DNA of 5,146 nt from Rhodobiaceae bacterium (GTDB lineage Bacteria; Pseudomonadota; Alphaproteobacteria; Parvibaculales; Parvibaculaceae): assembly GCA_027352645.1 (NCBI GenBank), contig DAIEIL010000049.1, positions 1-5,146 on the forward strand, in the 5' to 3' direction. Below are positions 1 to 5,146 of this stretch, piece after piece (position 1 is the stretch's first letter; the number at the start of each line of letters is the position of its first letter). Both the position numbers and the translations under genes were made by a program. The notes under the pieces were generated by a model. It did not search any database, was not told the origin of the DNA, and saw only the letters and a program-made list of their open reading frames with translations.

Positions 1-260
1 ATGGGCTCCGGCGCGAAGACGCCCGCAGATACGGCCCCTGTCATCATCAGAACCTCAATGATCGCAAGAGCCGCCATGCGGCGCCCTATTGTGCGCTTCT
101 TGAGTTCGCCGACCGGCTTCCCGGCCAGCGCGGCGCCCGGAGACCAGGCGACCGAAGCATTCACGCGCCCCGCCGGCTCGCCGAACAAAGCGGCACGCAC
201 CCGCCGGAAAGGCAGGAGCAATTGGCTCAACAGAAAAACCGCGAAGGCACAACAGGCCAC
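1..260 (-). CDS. Probable small membrane protein, N-terminal part, GTG start, cut by window edge
   Basis: I do not recognise this protein. The frame is open for 86 codons from a GTG at 260 to the left edge, with no stop. Support for coding: a strong Shine-Dalgarno (GGGAGGAG, 276-269) lies 8 bases before the GTG, and about three quarters of codons end in G or C, as expected in GC-rich coding DNA. The translation also looks like a membrane protein. Residues 2-17 form a hydrophobic helix (ACCAFAVFLLSQLLLPF) followed by basic RRVR. A polar stretch leads to KKRTIGRR at 54-61, then a second hydrophobic helix at about 62-81. Basic residues on both sides suggest the loop is cytoplasmic. The gene is divergent from the lysR gene, a common arrangement for a LysR target. 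Function, full length and any link to the regulator are unknown. Internal ATG codons near 79 would remove the first helix and lack comparable support. Confidence 0.6.
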   Translation of the reverse strand, partial: MACCAFAVFLLSQLLLPFRRVRAALFGEPAGRVNASVAWSPGAALAGKPVGELKKRTIGRRMAALAIIEVLMMTGAVSAGVFAPEP

Positions 261-268
261 GTTGTTTT

Positions 269-276
269 CTCCTCCC
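269..276 (-). promoter_or_regulatory. Ribosome binding site deciding the GTG start at 260
   Basis: On the minus strand this reads GGGAGGAG, close to the ideal anti-16S match, 8 bases before the GTG at 260. It is the main reason for choosing this non-ATG start. An ATG at 289 lies upstream of the site in another frame and stops after 20 codons, so it does not compete. Confidence 0.6.
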
Positions 277-322
277 GAGAAAAGGCCATTTGATCCTGCG
301 CCCTGCTTCGCACCAGGTCTAA

Positions 323-338
323 TCGGAAGATTTTCCGA
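323..338. promoter_or_regulatory. Inverted repeat, candidate LysR operator
   Basis: TCGGAA-GATT-TTCCGA is a perfect 6-bp inverted repeat with a 4-base centre. It lies between the divergent membrane gene and lysR and overlaps the expected -35 region of the lysR promoter. LysR-type regulators usually bind imperfect dyads here and repress their own gene. The T-to-A span is T-N14-A rather than the classical T-N11-A, so binding by this regulator is inferred from position and symmetry only. Confidence 0.4.
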
Positions 339-360
339 ATTTATCAAAAATGCCTATAAT
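332..360 (+). promoter_or_regulatory. Putative sigma-70 type promoter of the lysR gene
   Basis: A perfect TATAAT -10 hexamer lies at 355-360. With 17-base spacing the -35 hexamer is TTTCCG (332-337), a poor match to TTGACA. A weak -35 fits a promoter that is regulated or needs an activator. Transcription would start near 367, leaving a leader of about 16 bases that is mostly ribosome binding site. The upstream ATG at 350 would not be in this transcript. Confidence 0.45.
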
Positions 361-366
361 TCCCGA

Positions 367-375
367 GGGGGAGGG
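367..375 (+). promoter_or_regulatory. Ribosome binding site deciding the lysR start at 383
   Basis: GGGGGAGGG ends 7 bases before the ATG at 383. The in-frame ATG at 350 would add 11 residues (MPIIPEGEGIR) that do not belong to the LysR fold; they are the translation of the ribosome binding site and -10 box. The start at 383 is therefore preferred. Confidence 0.65.
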
Positions 376-382
376 AATCCGC

Positions 383-1354
383 ATGGACCTGGAGACAAAG
401 CCGCTCCGCTGCTTCGTCGCGGTGGCCGAGACACGGTCTTTCACGAAGGCCGCTGAGCAGTTGCATGTGGCGCAGCCGACGCTCTCGACGCAAATTCGCG
501 AACTCGAGAAACATGTCGGCTTTGCATTATTCGACCGCACCACGAGAAAGACTGAACTCACGCGGGAGGGCGTCGCCTTTCTCGAACATGCTCGCCGCAT
601 GATTGCCGAGAGCGAGAAGCTCAACGAGGCGATCAATGCGCTTCGTACCGAGGGTGCGCGTCGCTTGACCGTCGGCGCCGCCTTTTACACCATCGACATT
701 CCTGAGCGTGTCGGCCTTATCGAGCGTTTCATTGCAGCGCACCGCGAAATAATCCTCGATATCGACAATCGTTGGCAGTCGGAACTCGTCGCAGATGTCC
801 TGAAGGGTCGACTGGACCTTGCGTTGATAATCGGAATGGGTATTCCACGTCGCGACTACGAGGCGGTAGCCATTGCGCCCAACAATGCCGAAATTCTTTA
901 TCCGGATGATATGCGCCGCCTGGTCCTCAGGCGCGAAAGGGTTGAGCTTCTCATTCCGGCGGAGTCTCCATTGGCTGAGCACGATCGGATTCCGCTTTCG
1001 GCACTCCGGGGCTCGCGCATCTCGATTTTCTCCCCCGGACATGGCGCGCAGATTTACGGCCCCATCTCCGAAACGCTTCGCGGCGCCGGCGCCGAACTCG
1101 TCATCCCTCCGGAAGCCAACGGCATCGGCGTCGAACGTTATGGCCGACAATTTCGTATTCCCGCAGTTACGCTCGGCTGGTTTTCCGACCACAAGAGCCA
1201 AGGCAACGAAATGGTCCGCCGCCCGCTCGAAGGTGTGGACCTCTGGACCGATCTTGCCCTGATCGCCTCGCCGCGCCACATGCGCCCGGCCGCGAGAACC
1301 TTCTGGACCTTTACCGCCGACGAAGCTCACGGCGCCACGACCGACGTCGCGTAG
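383..1354 (+). CDS. LysR-type transcriptional regulator
   Basis: A 323-residue DNA-binding regulator, normal length for the family. Residues 1-60 form the winged helix-turn-helix: the helix-turn-helix is near 18-37 (SFTKAAEQLHVAQPTLSTQI), followed by the typical RELEKHVGFALFDRTTRKTELT. Residues about 60-88 are the linker helix for dimerisation. From about 93 to 310 lies the periplasmic-binding-like effector domain, starting TVGAAFYTIDIPERVGLIERF. The effector cannot be read from sequence. The gene is divergent from the membrane gene at 260 and points toward the YeeE/YedE transporter pair 163 bases downstream. It could therefore regulate either or both, and by family habit itself. Transporters of this type are often linked to sulfur metabolism, so a sulfur-related effector is possible, but that is inference from context. 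The frame is intact, and the start is set by the ribosome binding site at 367-375. Confidence 0.93.
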   Translation: MDLETKPLRCFVAVAETRSFTKAAEQLHVAQPTLSTQIRELEKHVGFALFDRTTRKTELTREGVAFLEHARRMIAESEKLNEAINALRTEGARRLTVGAAFYTIDIPERVGLIERFIAAHREIILDIDNRWQSELVADVLKGRLDLALIIGMGIPRRDYEAVAIAPNNAEILYPDDMRRLVLRRERVELLIPAESPLAEHDRIPLSALRGSRISIFSPGHGAQIYGPISETLRGAGAELVIPPEANGIGVERYGRQFRIPAVTLGWFSDHKSQGNEMVRRPLEGVDLWTDLALIASPRHMRPAARTFWTFTADEAHGATTDVA

Positions 1355-1403
1355 GCCGAGGATCGTGAGTGCGTTCGGCTCGGCGCCCCTGTATGCTCCC
1401 GCC

Positions 1404-1436
1404 GCCGACGTCACCGGCAAAGTGCCGCTCGTCGGC
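1404..1436 (+). other. Potential hairpin in the lysR-transporter spacer
   Basis: The arms GCCGACG (1404-1410) and CGTCGGC (1430-1436) pair perfectly. Inside them CGGCA (1415-1419) pairs with TGCCG (1423-1427) around a 3-base loop, leaving a small internal loop of 4 by 2 bases. No T-run follows, so it is not a standard intrinsic terminator. It could be a leader structure, part of a rho-dependent end, or chance in GC-rich DNA. Confidence 0.35.
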
Positions 1437-1460
1437 AGCAAGCCAAAATCAATCCTGACA

Positions 1461-1488
1461 AAGCCCCGGCCGGCATAACGCCGGGCTT
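1461..1488 (+). terminator. Potential hairpin, possible lysR terminator or transporter leader structure
   Basis: AAGCCCCGGC (1461-1470) pairs with GCCGGGCTT (1480-1488) with one bulged C, around a 9-base loop. The stem has nine pairs and is GC-rich. It ends 29 bases before the transporter start codon. The following bases (GAAGCTCGG) contain no T-run, so termination is uncertain. It may instead lie in a leader shared with the downstream genes if lysR and the transporter are co-transcribed. I see no convincing promoter in 1355-1517. Confidence 0.35.
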
Positions 1489-1517
1489 GAAGCTCGGAAA
1501 GCAGGACGCGTTCTCTT

Positions 1518-1940
1518 ATGGAAATTTTTATAACGGCTGCGACTGGCGGTGCGTTCATCGGACTGGCCGCGGCAGGAATGCTGCTGGTCAACGGCTCCAT
1601 CGCTGGCGTCAGCGGAATCTTCGGCAACGCTCTGGCGGGTAGGCCCGGACTCTGGCGATGGTCATTCCTCGCCGGTCTGATCGCCGCACCTCTGGTTGCG
1701 CCGCTTGCCAAAATCGACGTGCCGACGCCGCATCATCAGGCGGGCCTTGTCACTCTCGCTGTTGCCGGCCTTCTGGTTGGCATCGGAACCCGCCTCTCGG
1801 GCGGCTGCACGAGCGGCCATGGCGTTTGCGGCCTGTCGAACCTCTCGCCGCGTTCGCTCGTCGCCACCGGAACTTTCATGTTTGTTGCCGCGCTGACCGT
1901 CTATGCGGTCCGCCATCTCGGCCTGCCAGTGAGGTTCTGA
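1518..1940 (+). CDS. YeeE/YedE-family membrane transporter, first half (PmpA-like)
   Basis: A 140-residue inner-membrane protein of the YeeE/YedE (Sulf_transp) family in its half-length form. Four hydrophobic helices are visible, near residues 5-25, 48-64, 76-92 and 113-132. The diagnostic motif is at 90-117: GTRLSGGCTSGHGVCGLSNL followed by SPRSLVAT, with Cys97 and Cys104. In the full-length family member YeeE/TsuA, conserved cysteines line the thiosulfate path; whether this pair carries thiosulfate, another sulfur species or something else cannot be read here. The N-terminus (GGAFIGLAAAGMLLVNGSIAGVSGI) matches the family's opening, which supports the ATG at 1518. The ribosome binding site is poor: only AGGA (1503-1506), 11 bases away. 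The next gene follows after one base and encodes the partner half. This arrangement resembles pmpA-pmpB of the BigR operons, but no BigR-type regulator or persulfide dioxygenase gene is in view. Confidence 0.9.
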   Translation: MEIFITAATGGAFIGLAAAGMLLVNGSIAGVSGIFGNALAGRPGLWRWSFLAGLIAAPLVAPLAKIDVPTPHHQAGLVTLAVAGLLVGIGTRLSGGCTSGHGVCGLSNLSPRSLVATGTFMFVAALTVYAVRHLGLPVRF

Positions 1941-1941
1941 C

Positions 1942-2430
1942 ATGAACGCTTCAAGCTTTGGCCGCTCGCTGGCGGTAACGATGACGTCCGCCCTGTTTGG
2001 TCTCATCTTCGGCCTCGGGTTGATCGTGTCGCACATGGTCGATCCACAGCGCGTCACCGATTTTCTCGACATCGCGGGAACATGGAATCCGGCCCTCGCT
2101 TTCGTCATGGGGGGCGCCATCGTCGTCGCGGCACCCGCCTTTGCCTACACAAGGCGCCATCGCGGCTCCGTCCTGAGCGGCACGGTCGAGCTGCCAGATC
2201 GCTTCCGCATCAGCGCACGACTCGTTGTCGGCGCGGCCCTGTTCGGCATCGGCTGGGGCATCAGCGGCATCTGCCCCGGACCTGGCCTAACGCTGCTGAC
2301 GAGCTTCGAACCACGAGCACTGGTCTTCATCGCCGCGCTGGCTGCTGGCATCCGCATCACCGACTTGGCGACGGCGGCCAAGCCCGCAGATCAGGAAGAC
2401 CTGGCAACCGTCCCGTACCCGGCGGACTGA
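1942..2430 (+). CDS. YeeE/YedE-family membrane transporter, second half (DUF6691, PmpB-like)
   Basis: A 162-residue membrane protein, the partner of the preceding gene. The two together correspond to one full-length YeeE-type channel. Family marks are GLIFGLGLIVSHMVDPQRV at 20-38, leading into TDFLDIAGTWNPALAFVMGG, and GAALFGIGWGISGICPGPG at 97-115, with Cys111 in the position of the family's second conserved pore cysteine. Hydrophobic helices lie near 11-31, 49-68, 92-110 and 124-138. The C-terminal 20 or so residues are polar and probably cytoplasmic. The ATG sits one base after the upstream TGA, with GAGG (1931-1934) 7 bases before it, so translation is probably coupled. The substrate is likely a small sulfur compound by family membership; no sulfurtransferase partner such as TsuB is seen. 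The gene ends one base before the convergent ntrC stop, inside a hairpin. Confidence 0.9.
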   Translation: MNASSFGRSLAVTMTSALFGLIFGLGLIVSHMVDPQRVTDFLDIAGTWNPALAFVMGGAIVVAAPAFAYTRRHRGSVLSGTVELPDRFRISARLVVGAALFGIGWGISGICPGPGLTLLTSFEPRALVFIAALAAGIRITDLATAAKPADQEDLATVPYPAD

Positions 2431-2447
2431 ATTACTTCAGTCCCCGG
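2419..2447. terminator. Hairpin spanning both convergent stop codons, candidate bidirectional terminator
   Basis: GGACTGAA (2424-2431) and TTCAGTCC (2436-2443) form a perfect 8-bp stem around the loop TTAC. The stem extends by CCGG (2419-2422) with CCGG (2444-2447), leaving one bulged C at 2423, for 12 pairs in total. The TGA of the plus-strand transporter gene (2428-2430) and the TAA of ntrC (2434-2432) both lie within it. Because it is an inverted repeat, it can fold in RNA from either strand. Neither side has a T-run, so it is not a textbook intrinsic terminator and may work weakly or with Rho. Confidence 0.55.
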
Positions 2448-3874
2448 ATCACCTGCACATCGAGATCCTTCAGCTTCTTGCGCAGCGTGTTGCGGTTGAT
2501 TCCGAGGAGATGCGCGGCCTTGATCTGATTGCCGCGCGTCGCGGCCAGCGTCATGCCGAAAAGCGGCTTCTCAACTTCCCGAAGGATGCGGTCGTAAAGC
2601 CCGGGAGGCGGCAGCGCTTCGCCGTGCTGGGCGAAGAGCCGGTTGAGCGCACGCTCCACCGAGGAGGAAAGCGGCTCGTCGCTCGGCGCCTGCTCGGTAG
2701 GGCGGCTGAAGTCGGGCTCCGCCAGTTCAGTTTCCAGTACCGAGGCGCCGATGATCTCCTCCGTATAGAGTGCGGCAAGGCGGCGGACGAGGTTTTCAAG
2801 CTCGCGCACATTGCCCGGCCAGCGATAGCGCTTGAGCAGTTCCATGCCCTCGCTGTCGATGGTCTTGGGGGGCAGGCCCTCGGCCTCCGCCTGATCGAGG
2901 AAATGGCGAACCAGGTCCGGAATATCTTCCGCGCGTTCGCGCAATGGGGGTAGCCGGATGGGCACGACGTTCAGGCGGAAGAACAGGTCTTCGCGGAAGA
3001 GGCCCAGATTGATGAGCTGCCTGAGGTCGCGGTTCGTCGCCGCAACGATGCGCACATCGGTCTTGATCGGCGTCCTGCCGCCGACGGTCGTGTATTCGCC
3101 CTGCTGAAGCACGCGCAGAAGGCGCGTCTGCGCTTCCATCGGCATGTCGCCGATTTCGTCGAGAAACAGCGTGCCGCCCTCCGCCTGTTCGAACCGGCCC
3201 GTAGCCCGCTGACTCGCGCCGGTGAAGGCGCCCTTCTCATGGCCGAAGAGTTCGCTCTCGATCAGTTCGCGCGGGATCGCGGCCATGTTGATGGCGACGA
3301 AAGGGCCATTGCGGCGCTTGCCATATTCGTGCAATGCGCGGGCGACGAGTTCCTTGCCGGTGCCGCTCTCGCCCGAAATCATGACGGTGAGATCCGTCTG
3401 CATCAGGCGCGCGAGCACGCGATAGATGTCCTGCATCGCCGGCGAGCGGCCGATGAGCGGCATCTTCTCGTCTTCCTGCACCGTGGACCGCGGTACTGCG
3501 CTTTCACGCGGCGCGGTCAGGGCGCGGTCGACGACGCGGATGAGCTCATTGAGGTCGAAGGGCTTGGGCAGATATTCGTAGGCACCGCGTTCCGCCGCCG
3601 TGATCGCCGTCTTGAGCGTGTTCTGCGCGCTCATCACGATGATCGGGATTTCCGGCCGCGCGCGCTTGATGCGCGGAATGAGGTCGAAGGCGTTCTCGTC
3701 GGGCATCACGACGTCGGTGATGATGAGGTCGCCGTCGCCCTGCGCCACCCAGCGCCACAGCGTCGCCGCATTGCTCGTCGCCCGCACATCGTAGCCAACA
3801 CGACCCAAGGCCTGGTTAAGCACAGTGCGGATCGCTGCATCGTCATCCGCGAGAAGAATGGTGCCGCTCGGCAT
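2432..3874 (-). CDS. ntrC: Nitrogen regulation response regulator NtrC (sigma-54 activator)
   Basis: A 480-residue response regulator and enhancer-binding ATPase that activates sigma-54 promoters under nitrogen limitation. The receiver domain (1-120) has acidic D10-D12, phosphoacceptor D54 in IITDVVMPDE, S82 and K104. The AAA+ domain (about 138-375) shows Walker A GESGTGKE (168-175), the sigma-54 contact loop GAFTGA (215-220), Walker B GGTLFLDE (233-240) and RWPGNVRELENLVRR (351-365). The C-terminal Fis-like helix-turn-helix is at 445-471 (ATRGNQIKAAHLLGINRNTL). All key residues are present and the length is normal. The ATG at 3874 is preceded by GGAG (3887-3884) 9 bases upstream, overlapping the ntrB stop, so the two genes are one unit separated by 12 bases. 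NtrB phosphorylates and dephosphorylates it. The usual alphaproteobacterial follow-on pair ntrY-ntrX is not downstream. Confidence 0.98.
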   Translation of the reverse strand: MPSGTILLADDDAAIRTVLNQALGRVGYDVRATSNAATLWRWVAQGDGDLIITDVVMPDENAFDLIPRIKRARPEIPIIVMSAQNTLKTAITAAERGAYEYLPKPFDLNELIRVVDRALTAPRESAVPRSTVQEDEKMPLIGRSPAMQDIYRVLARLMQTDLTVMISGESGTGKELVARALHEYGKRRNGPFVAINMAAIPRELIESELFGHEKGAFTGASQRATGRFEQAEGGTLFLDEIGDMPMEAQTRLLRVLQQGEYTTVGGRTPIKTDVRIVAATNRDLRQLINLGLFREDLFFRLNVVPIRLPPLRERAEDIPDLVRHFLDQAEAEGLPPKTIDSEGMELLKRYRWPGNVRELENLVRRLAALYTEEIIGASVLETELAEPDFSRPTEQAPSDEPLSSSVERALNRLFAQHGEALPPPGLYDRILREVEKPLFGMTLAATRGNQIKAAHLLGINRNTLRKKLKDLDVQVIRGLK

Positions 3875-3886
3875 GAAAGGCTACTC

Positions 3887-5011
3887 CTACTTCGAATTGG
3901 CGGGCGTCAGGGCCTCGCCGGTGTGCATGGGCAACAGGACGCGGAAGACGGTGCGGCGCGGCTGGCTCTCGCATTCGACGATGCCGCCATGGTCGCCGAT
4001 GATCTTCGCGACAAGCGCGAGACCGAGGCCCGTTCCCGATGATTTGGTCGTGACGAAAGGATCGAAGAGATGCGGCATCAGATCGTCCGGCACGCCCGGA
4101 CCGTCATCGATGACGCAGATCTCAAGCGGCAGGCTCACCCGATCGCGCCGCCCCGGCATGGCGAGGCGCACGCCCGGCCGGTAGGCCGTCGTCAGCACGA
4201 TCTCGCCATCCGGCTTGCCGATGGCTTCCGCCGCATTCTTCACGAGGTTGAGAAAAACCTGGATCAGTTGATCCTTGTCGCCGAGCACCGGCGGCAATGA
4301 AGGGTCGTACTCCTCGGCGATCTTGATGCCCTTGGCGAAGCCGGTCTGGGCAAGCTGTTTCACATGTCCGAGCACGACATGGATGTTGACCGGCTCACGC
4401 GGCACGGGCCGTTCGTCGGAGAAGACTTCCATCCGGTCGACGAGCTTGCAGATGCGATCCGTCTCATCGCAGATGAGCCGCGTCAGCGTCCGGTCCTCGG
4501 GCGGCGCGTTGAGTTCGAGAAGCTGCGCCGCGCCGCGAATGCCGGACAGCGGATTCTTGATCTCATGCGCGAGGATCGCAGCCATGCCGGTCACGGAGCG
4601 CGCGGCGCCGCGATGCGTGAGCTGACGGTCCATCTTGTGCGCCATGGTGCGCACCTGAAGGATCAGAAGCACATGGCCGGGATATTCGCTGACAGGAGTC
4701 ACCTGAATATCGACTGCCCGGTCACCCGCGCGCGGGGTTCCGATTTCGACGCCATATTCATTCACCGAGACGCCATGTTCATGCACCTGCTGAATGAGCG
4801 CGAGAACGGGGCTGCCGAAGGCCACGAAATCGTTCAGCGAGTGGCGCATCAGCACGGCGGCGCTCGCCGCGAAGAACTGCTCGGCGCTGTCGTTCACATA
4901 TTCGATGCGCATGTCCTGATCGAGCATCAGCACCGGATGCGGCATGGCATTGAGGATCGCTGCCGAGTCGGGCTTCAGTCCCGTCGCCGTCTGTATCGCG
5001 CTCTGCGCCAT
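3887..5011 (-). CDS. ntrB: Nitrogen regulation sensor histidine kinase NtrB
   Basis: A 374-residue cytoplasmic kinase/phosphatase for NtrC, controlled in the family by PII proteins. No membrane segment is visible. A PAS domain occupies about 15-120. The dimerisation and phosphotransfer helix contains ILAHEIKNPLSGIRGAAQLL with phospho-accepting His149. The ATPase domain has the N box NLVKNAAEA (255-263, Asn259), the G1 box DDGPG (302-306), the F box HLFDPFVTTK (314-323) and the G2 box GTGLGL (326-331). An insert around 278-296 (RPGVRLAMPGRRDRVSLPL) between the N and G1 boxes, together with CESQPRRTVFRVLLPM near the end, is typical of alphaproteobacterial NtrB. The ATG at 5011 overlaps the upstream TAA by one base (TAATG). 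GAGAGG (5024-5019) lies 7 bases upstream, so coupled translation from the preceding gene is likely. Confidence 0.98.
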   Translation of the reverse strand: MAQSAIQTATGLKPDSAAILNAMPHPVLMLDQDMRIEYVNDSAEQFFAASAAVLMRHSLNDFVAFGSPVLALIQQVHEHGVSVNEYGVEIGTPRAGDRAVDIQVTPVSEYPGHVLLILQVRTMAHKMDRQLTHRGAARSVTGMAAILAHEIKNPLSGIRGAAQLLELNAPPEDRTLTRLICDETDRICKLVDRMEVFSDERPVPREPVNIHVVLGHVKQLAQTGFAKGIKIAEEYDPSLPPVLGDKDQLIQVFLNLVKNAAEAIGKPDGEIVLTTAYRPGVRLAMPGRRDRVSLPLEICVIDDGPGVPDDLMPHLFDPFVTTKSSGTGLGLALVAKIIGDHGGIVECESQPRRTVFRVLLPMHTGEALTPANSK

Positions 5012-5146
5012 TATGCGGCCTCTCTTTCACTGTCGAATTGATCCGCGGCGCGCGCGTAGAACTCGGCCACGCGGGCAAGCACCGCTTGCGTGTCATGCAG
5101 GCGCACGACATCTCTCTTCGTCGCCATCGCTTCTTCGGGAAGGGTC
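5011..5146 (-). CDS. dusB: C-terminal end of the gene upstream of ntrB, probably tRNA-dihydrouridine synthase (DusB/NifR3)
   Basis: The last 44 codons of an open frame entering from the right edge and ending in TAA at 5013-5011, which shares its final A with the ntrB start codon. The visible peptide ends MATKRDVVRLHDTQAVLARVAEFYARAADQFDSEREAA. It is helical in character and carries no catalytic motif, so the sequence alone does not identify it. The call rests on gene order: in many alphaproteobacteria nifR3 (dusB), a flavoenzyme that reduces uridine in tRNA, directly precedes ntrB-ntrC. A helical tail of this kind fits the C-terminal domain of that enzyme. Coding is supported by the tight overlap with ntrB and by the ntrB ribosome binding site lying inside this frame. 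Confidence 0.55.
   Translation of the reverse strand, partial: TLPEEAMATKRDVVRLHDTQAVLARVAEFYARAADQFDSEREAA

Noticed and set aside
227..289. A 20-codon minus-strand ORF (ATG at 289) overlapping the GTG start at 260
   Set aside because: It has no Shine-Dalgarno of its own and contains that of the membrane gene. Its stop lies inside the next frame, so a leader role is possible but unsupported.
350..382. Upstream ATG as the lysR start
   Set aside because: The 11 extra residues translate the -10 box and ribosome binding site. No LysR homology is expected there, and the promoter would start transcription after this ATG.
1..456. A 151-codon plus-strand frame starting at the first base
   Set aside because: It runs through the divergent promoter region and into lysR in another frame, and its translation is basic and low in structure. 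It is antisense to the better-supported GTG-start gene.
1355..1384. Inverted repeat GCCGAG (1355-1360) with CTCGGC (1379-1384)
   Set aside because: Six-base arms around an 18-base loop are expected by chance in GC-rich DNA. It is weaker than the two hairpins that follow it.
527..1711. A 394-codon minus-strand frame
   Set aside because: It is antisense to most of lysR and to the start of the transporter. Its arginine- and alanine-rich translation is typical of shadow frames in GC-rich DNA, and no family motif is visible.
3239..4042. A 267-codon plus-strand frame
   Set aside because: It lies antisense to ntrC and the end of ntrB, both clearly real by their motifs. The translation has no recognisable domain.
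4364..5041. A 225-codon plus-strand frame
   Set aside because: It is antisense to ntrB, is rich in His, Arg and Asp as mirror frames of kinases often are, and has no ribosome binding site evidence.
1..5146. Search for tRNA or rRNA genes, CRISPR arrays, insertion sequences and phage or plasmid genes
   Set aside because: Nothing resembling these was seen. There are no regularly spaced repeats, transposase motifs or cloverleaf patterns, and the coding space is filled by chromosomal-type genes.

Overview
The window is GC-rich, gene-dense DNA from what is most likely an alphaproteobacterium, plausibly Hyphomicrobiales or a near relative. The best evidence is the NtrB/NtrC pair. NtrB carries the insert between its N and G1 boxes (RPGVRLAMPGRRDRVSLPLE) and the 'CESQPRRTVFRVLLPM' ending that I associate with alphaproteobacterial NtrB. 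A partial gene overlaps the ntrB start by one base, which fits the alphaproteobacterial order nifR3/dusB-ntrB-ntrC.

Layout from left to right. Positions 1-260 (minus strand) hold the start of a probable small membrane protein with a GTG start and a strong Shine-Dalgarno sequence; it runs off the left edge. Positions 261-382 are a divergent control region. It has a perfect 6-bp inverted repeat (323-338), a consensus TATAAT -10 box (355-360) and a strong ribosome binding site for the next gene. Positions 383-1354 (plus) encode a LysR-type regulator. Positions 1355-1517 are a 163-base spacer with two potential hairpins and a doubtful 37-codon ORF. Positions 1518-1940 and 1942-2430 (plus) encode the two halves of a split YeeE/YedE-family (Sulf_transp, PmpA/PmpB-like) membrane transporter, one base apart. 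Positions 5146-2432 (minus) read as tail of probable dusB, ntrB, ntrC, a tightly packed operon.

The two halves of the window converge. The stop codons of the second transporter gene and ntrC are one base apart. Both lie inside a perfect 8-bp inverted repeat that extends to about 12 bp with one bulge, so one hairpin seems to serve the 3' ends of both transcripts.

Functionally there are two unrelated modules. One is nitrogen control: NtrB kinase/phosphatase and the sigma-54 activator NtrC. The other is a probable sulfur-compound transporter that a LysR regulator may control. NtrY/NtrX does not follow ntrC here, although it does in many alphaproteobacteria. I did not find a clearly new biological system. 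The least ordinary points are the shared hairpin at the convergent stops, the LysR-transporter pairing with its structured spacer, and the GTG-start membrane gene at the left edge.
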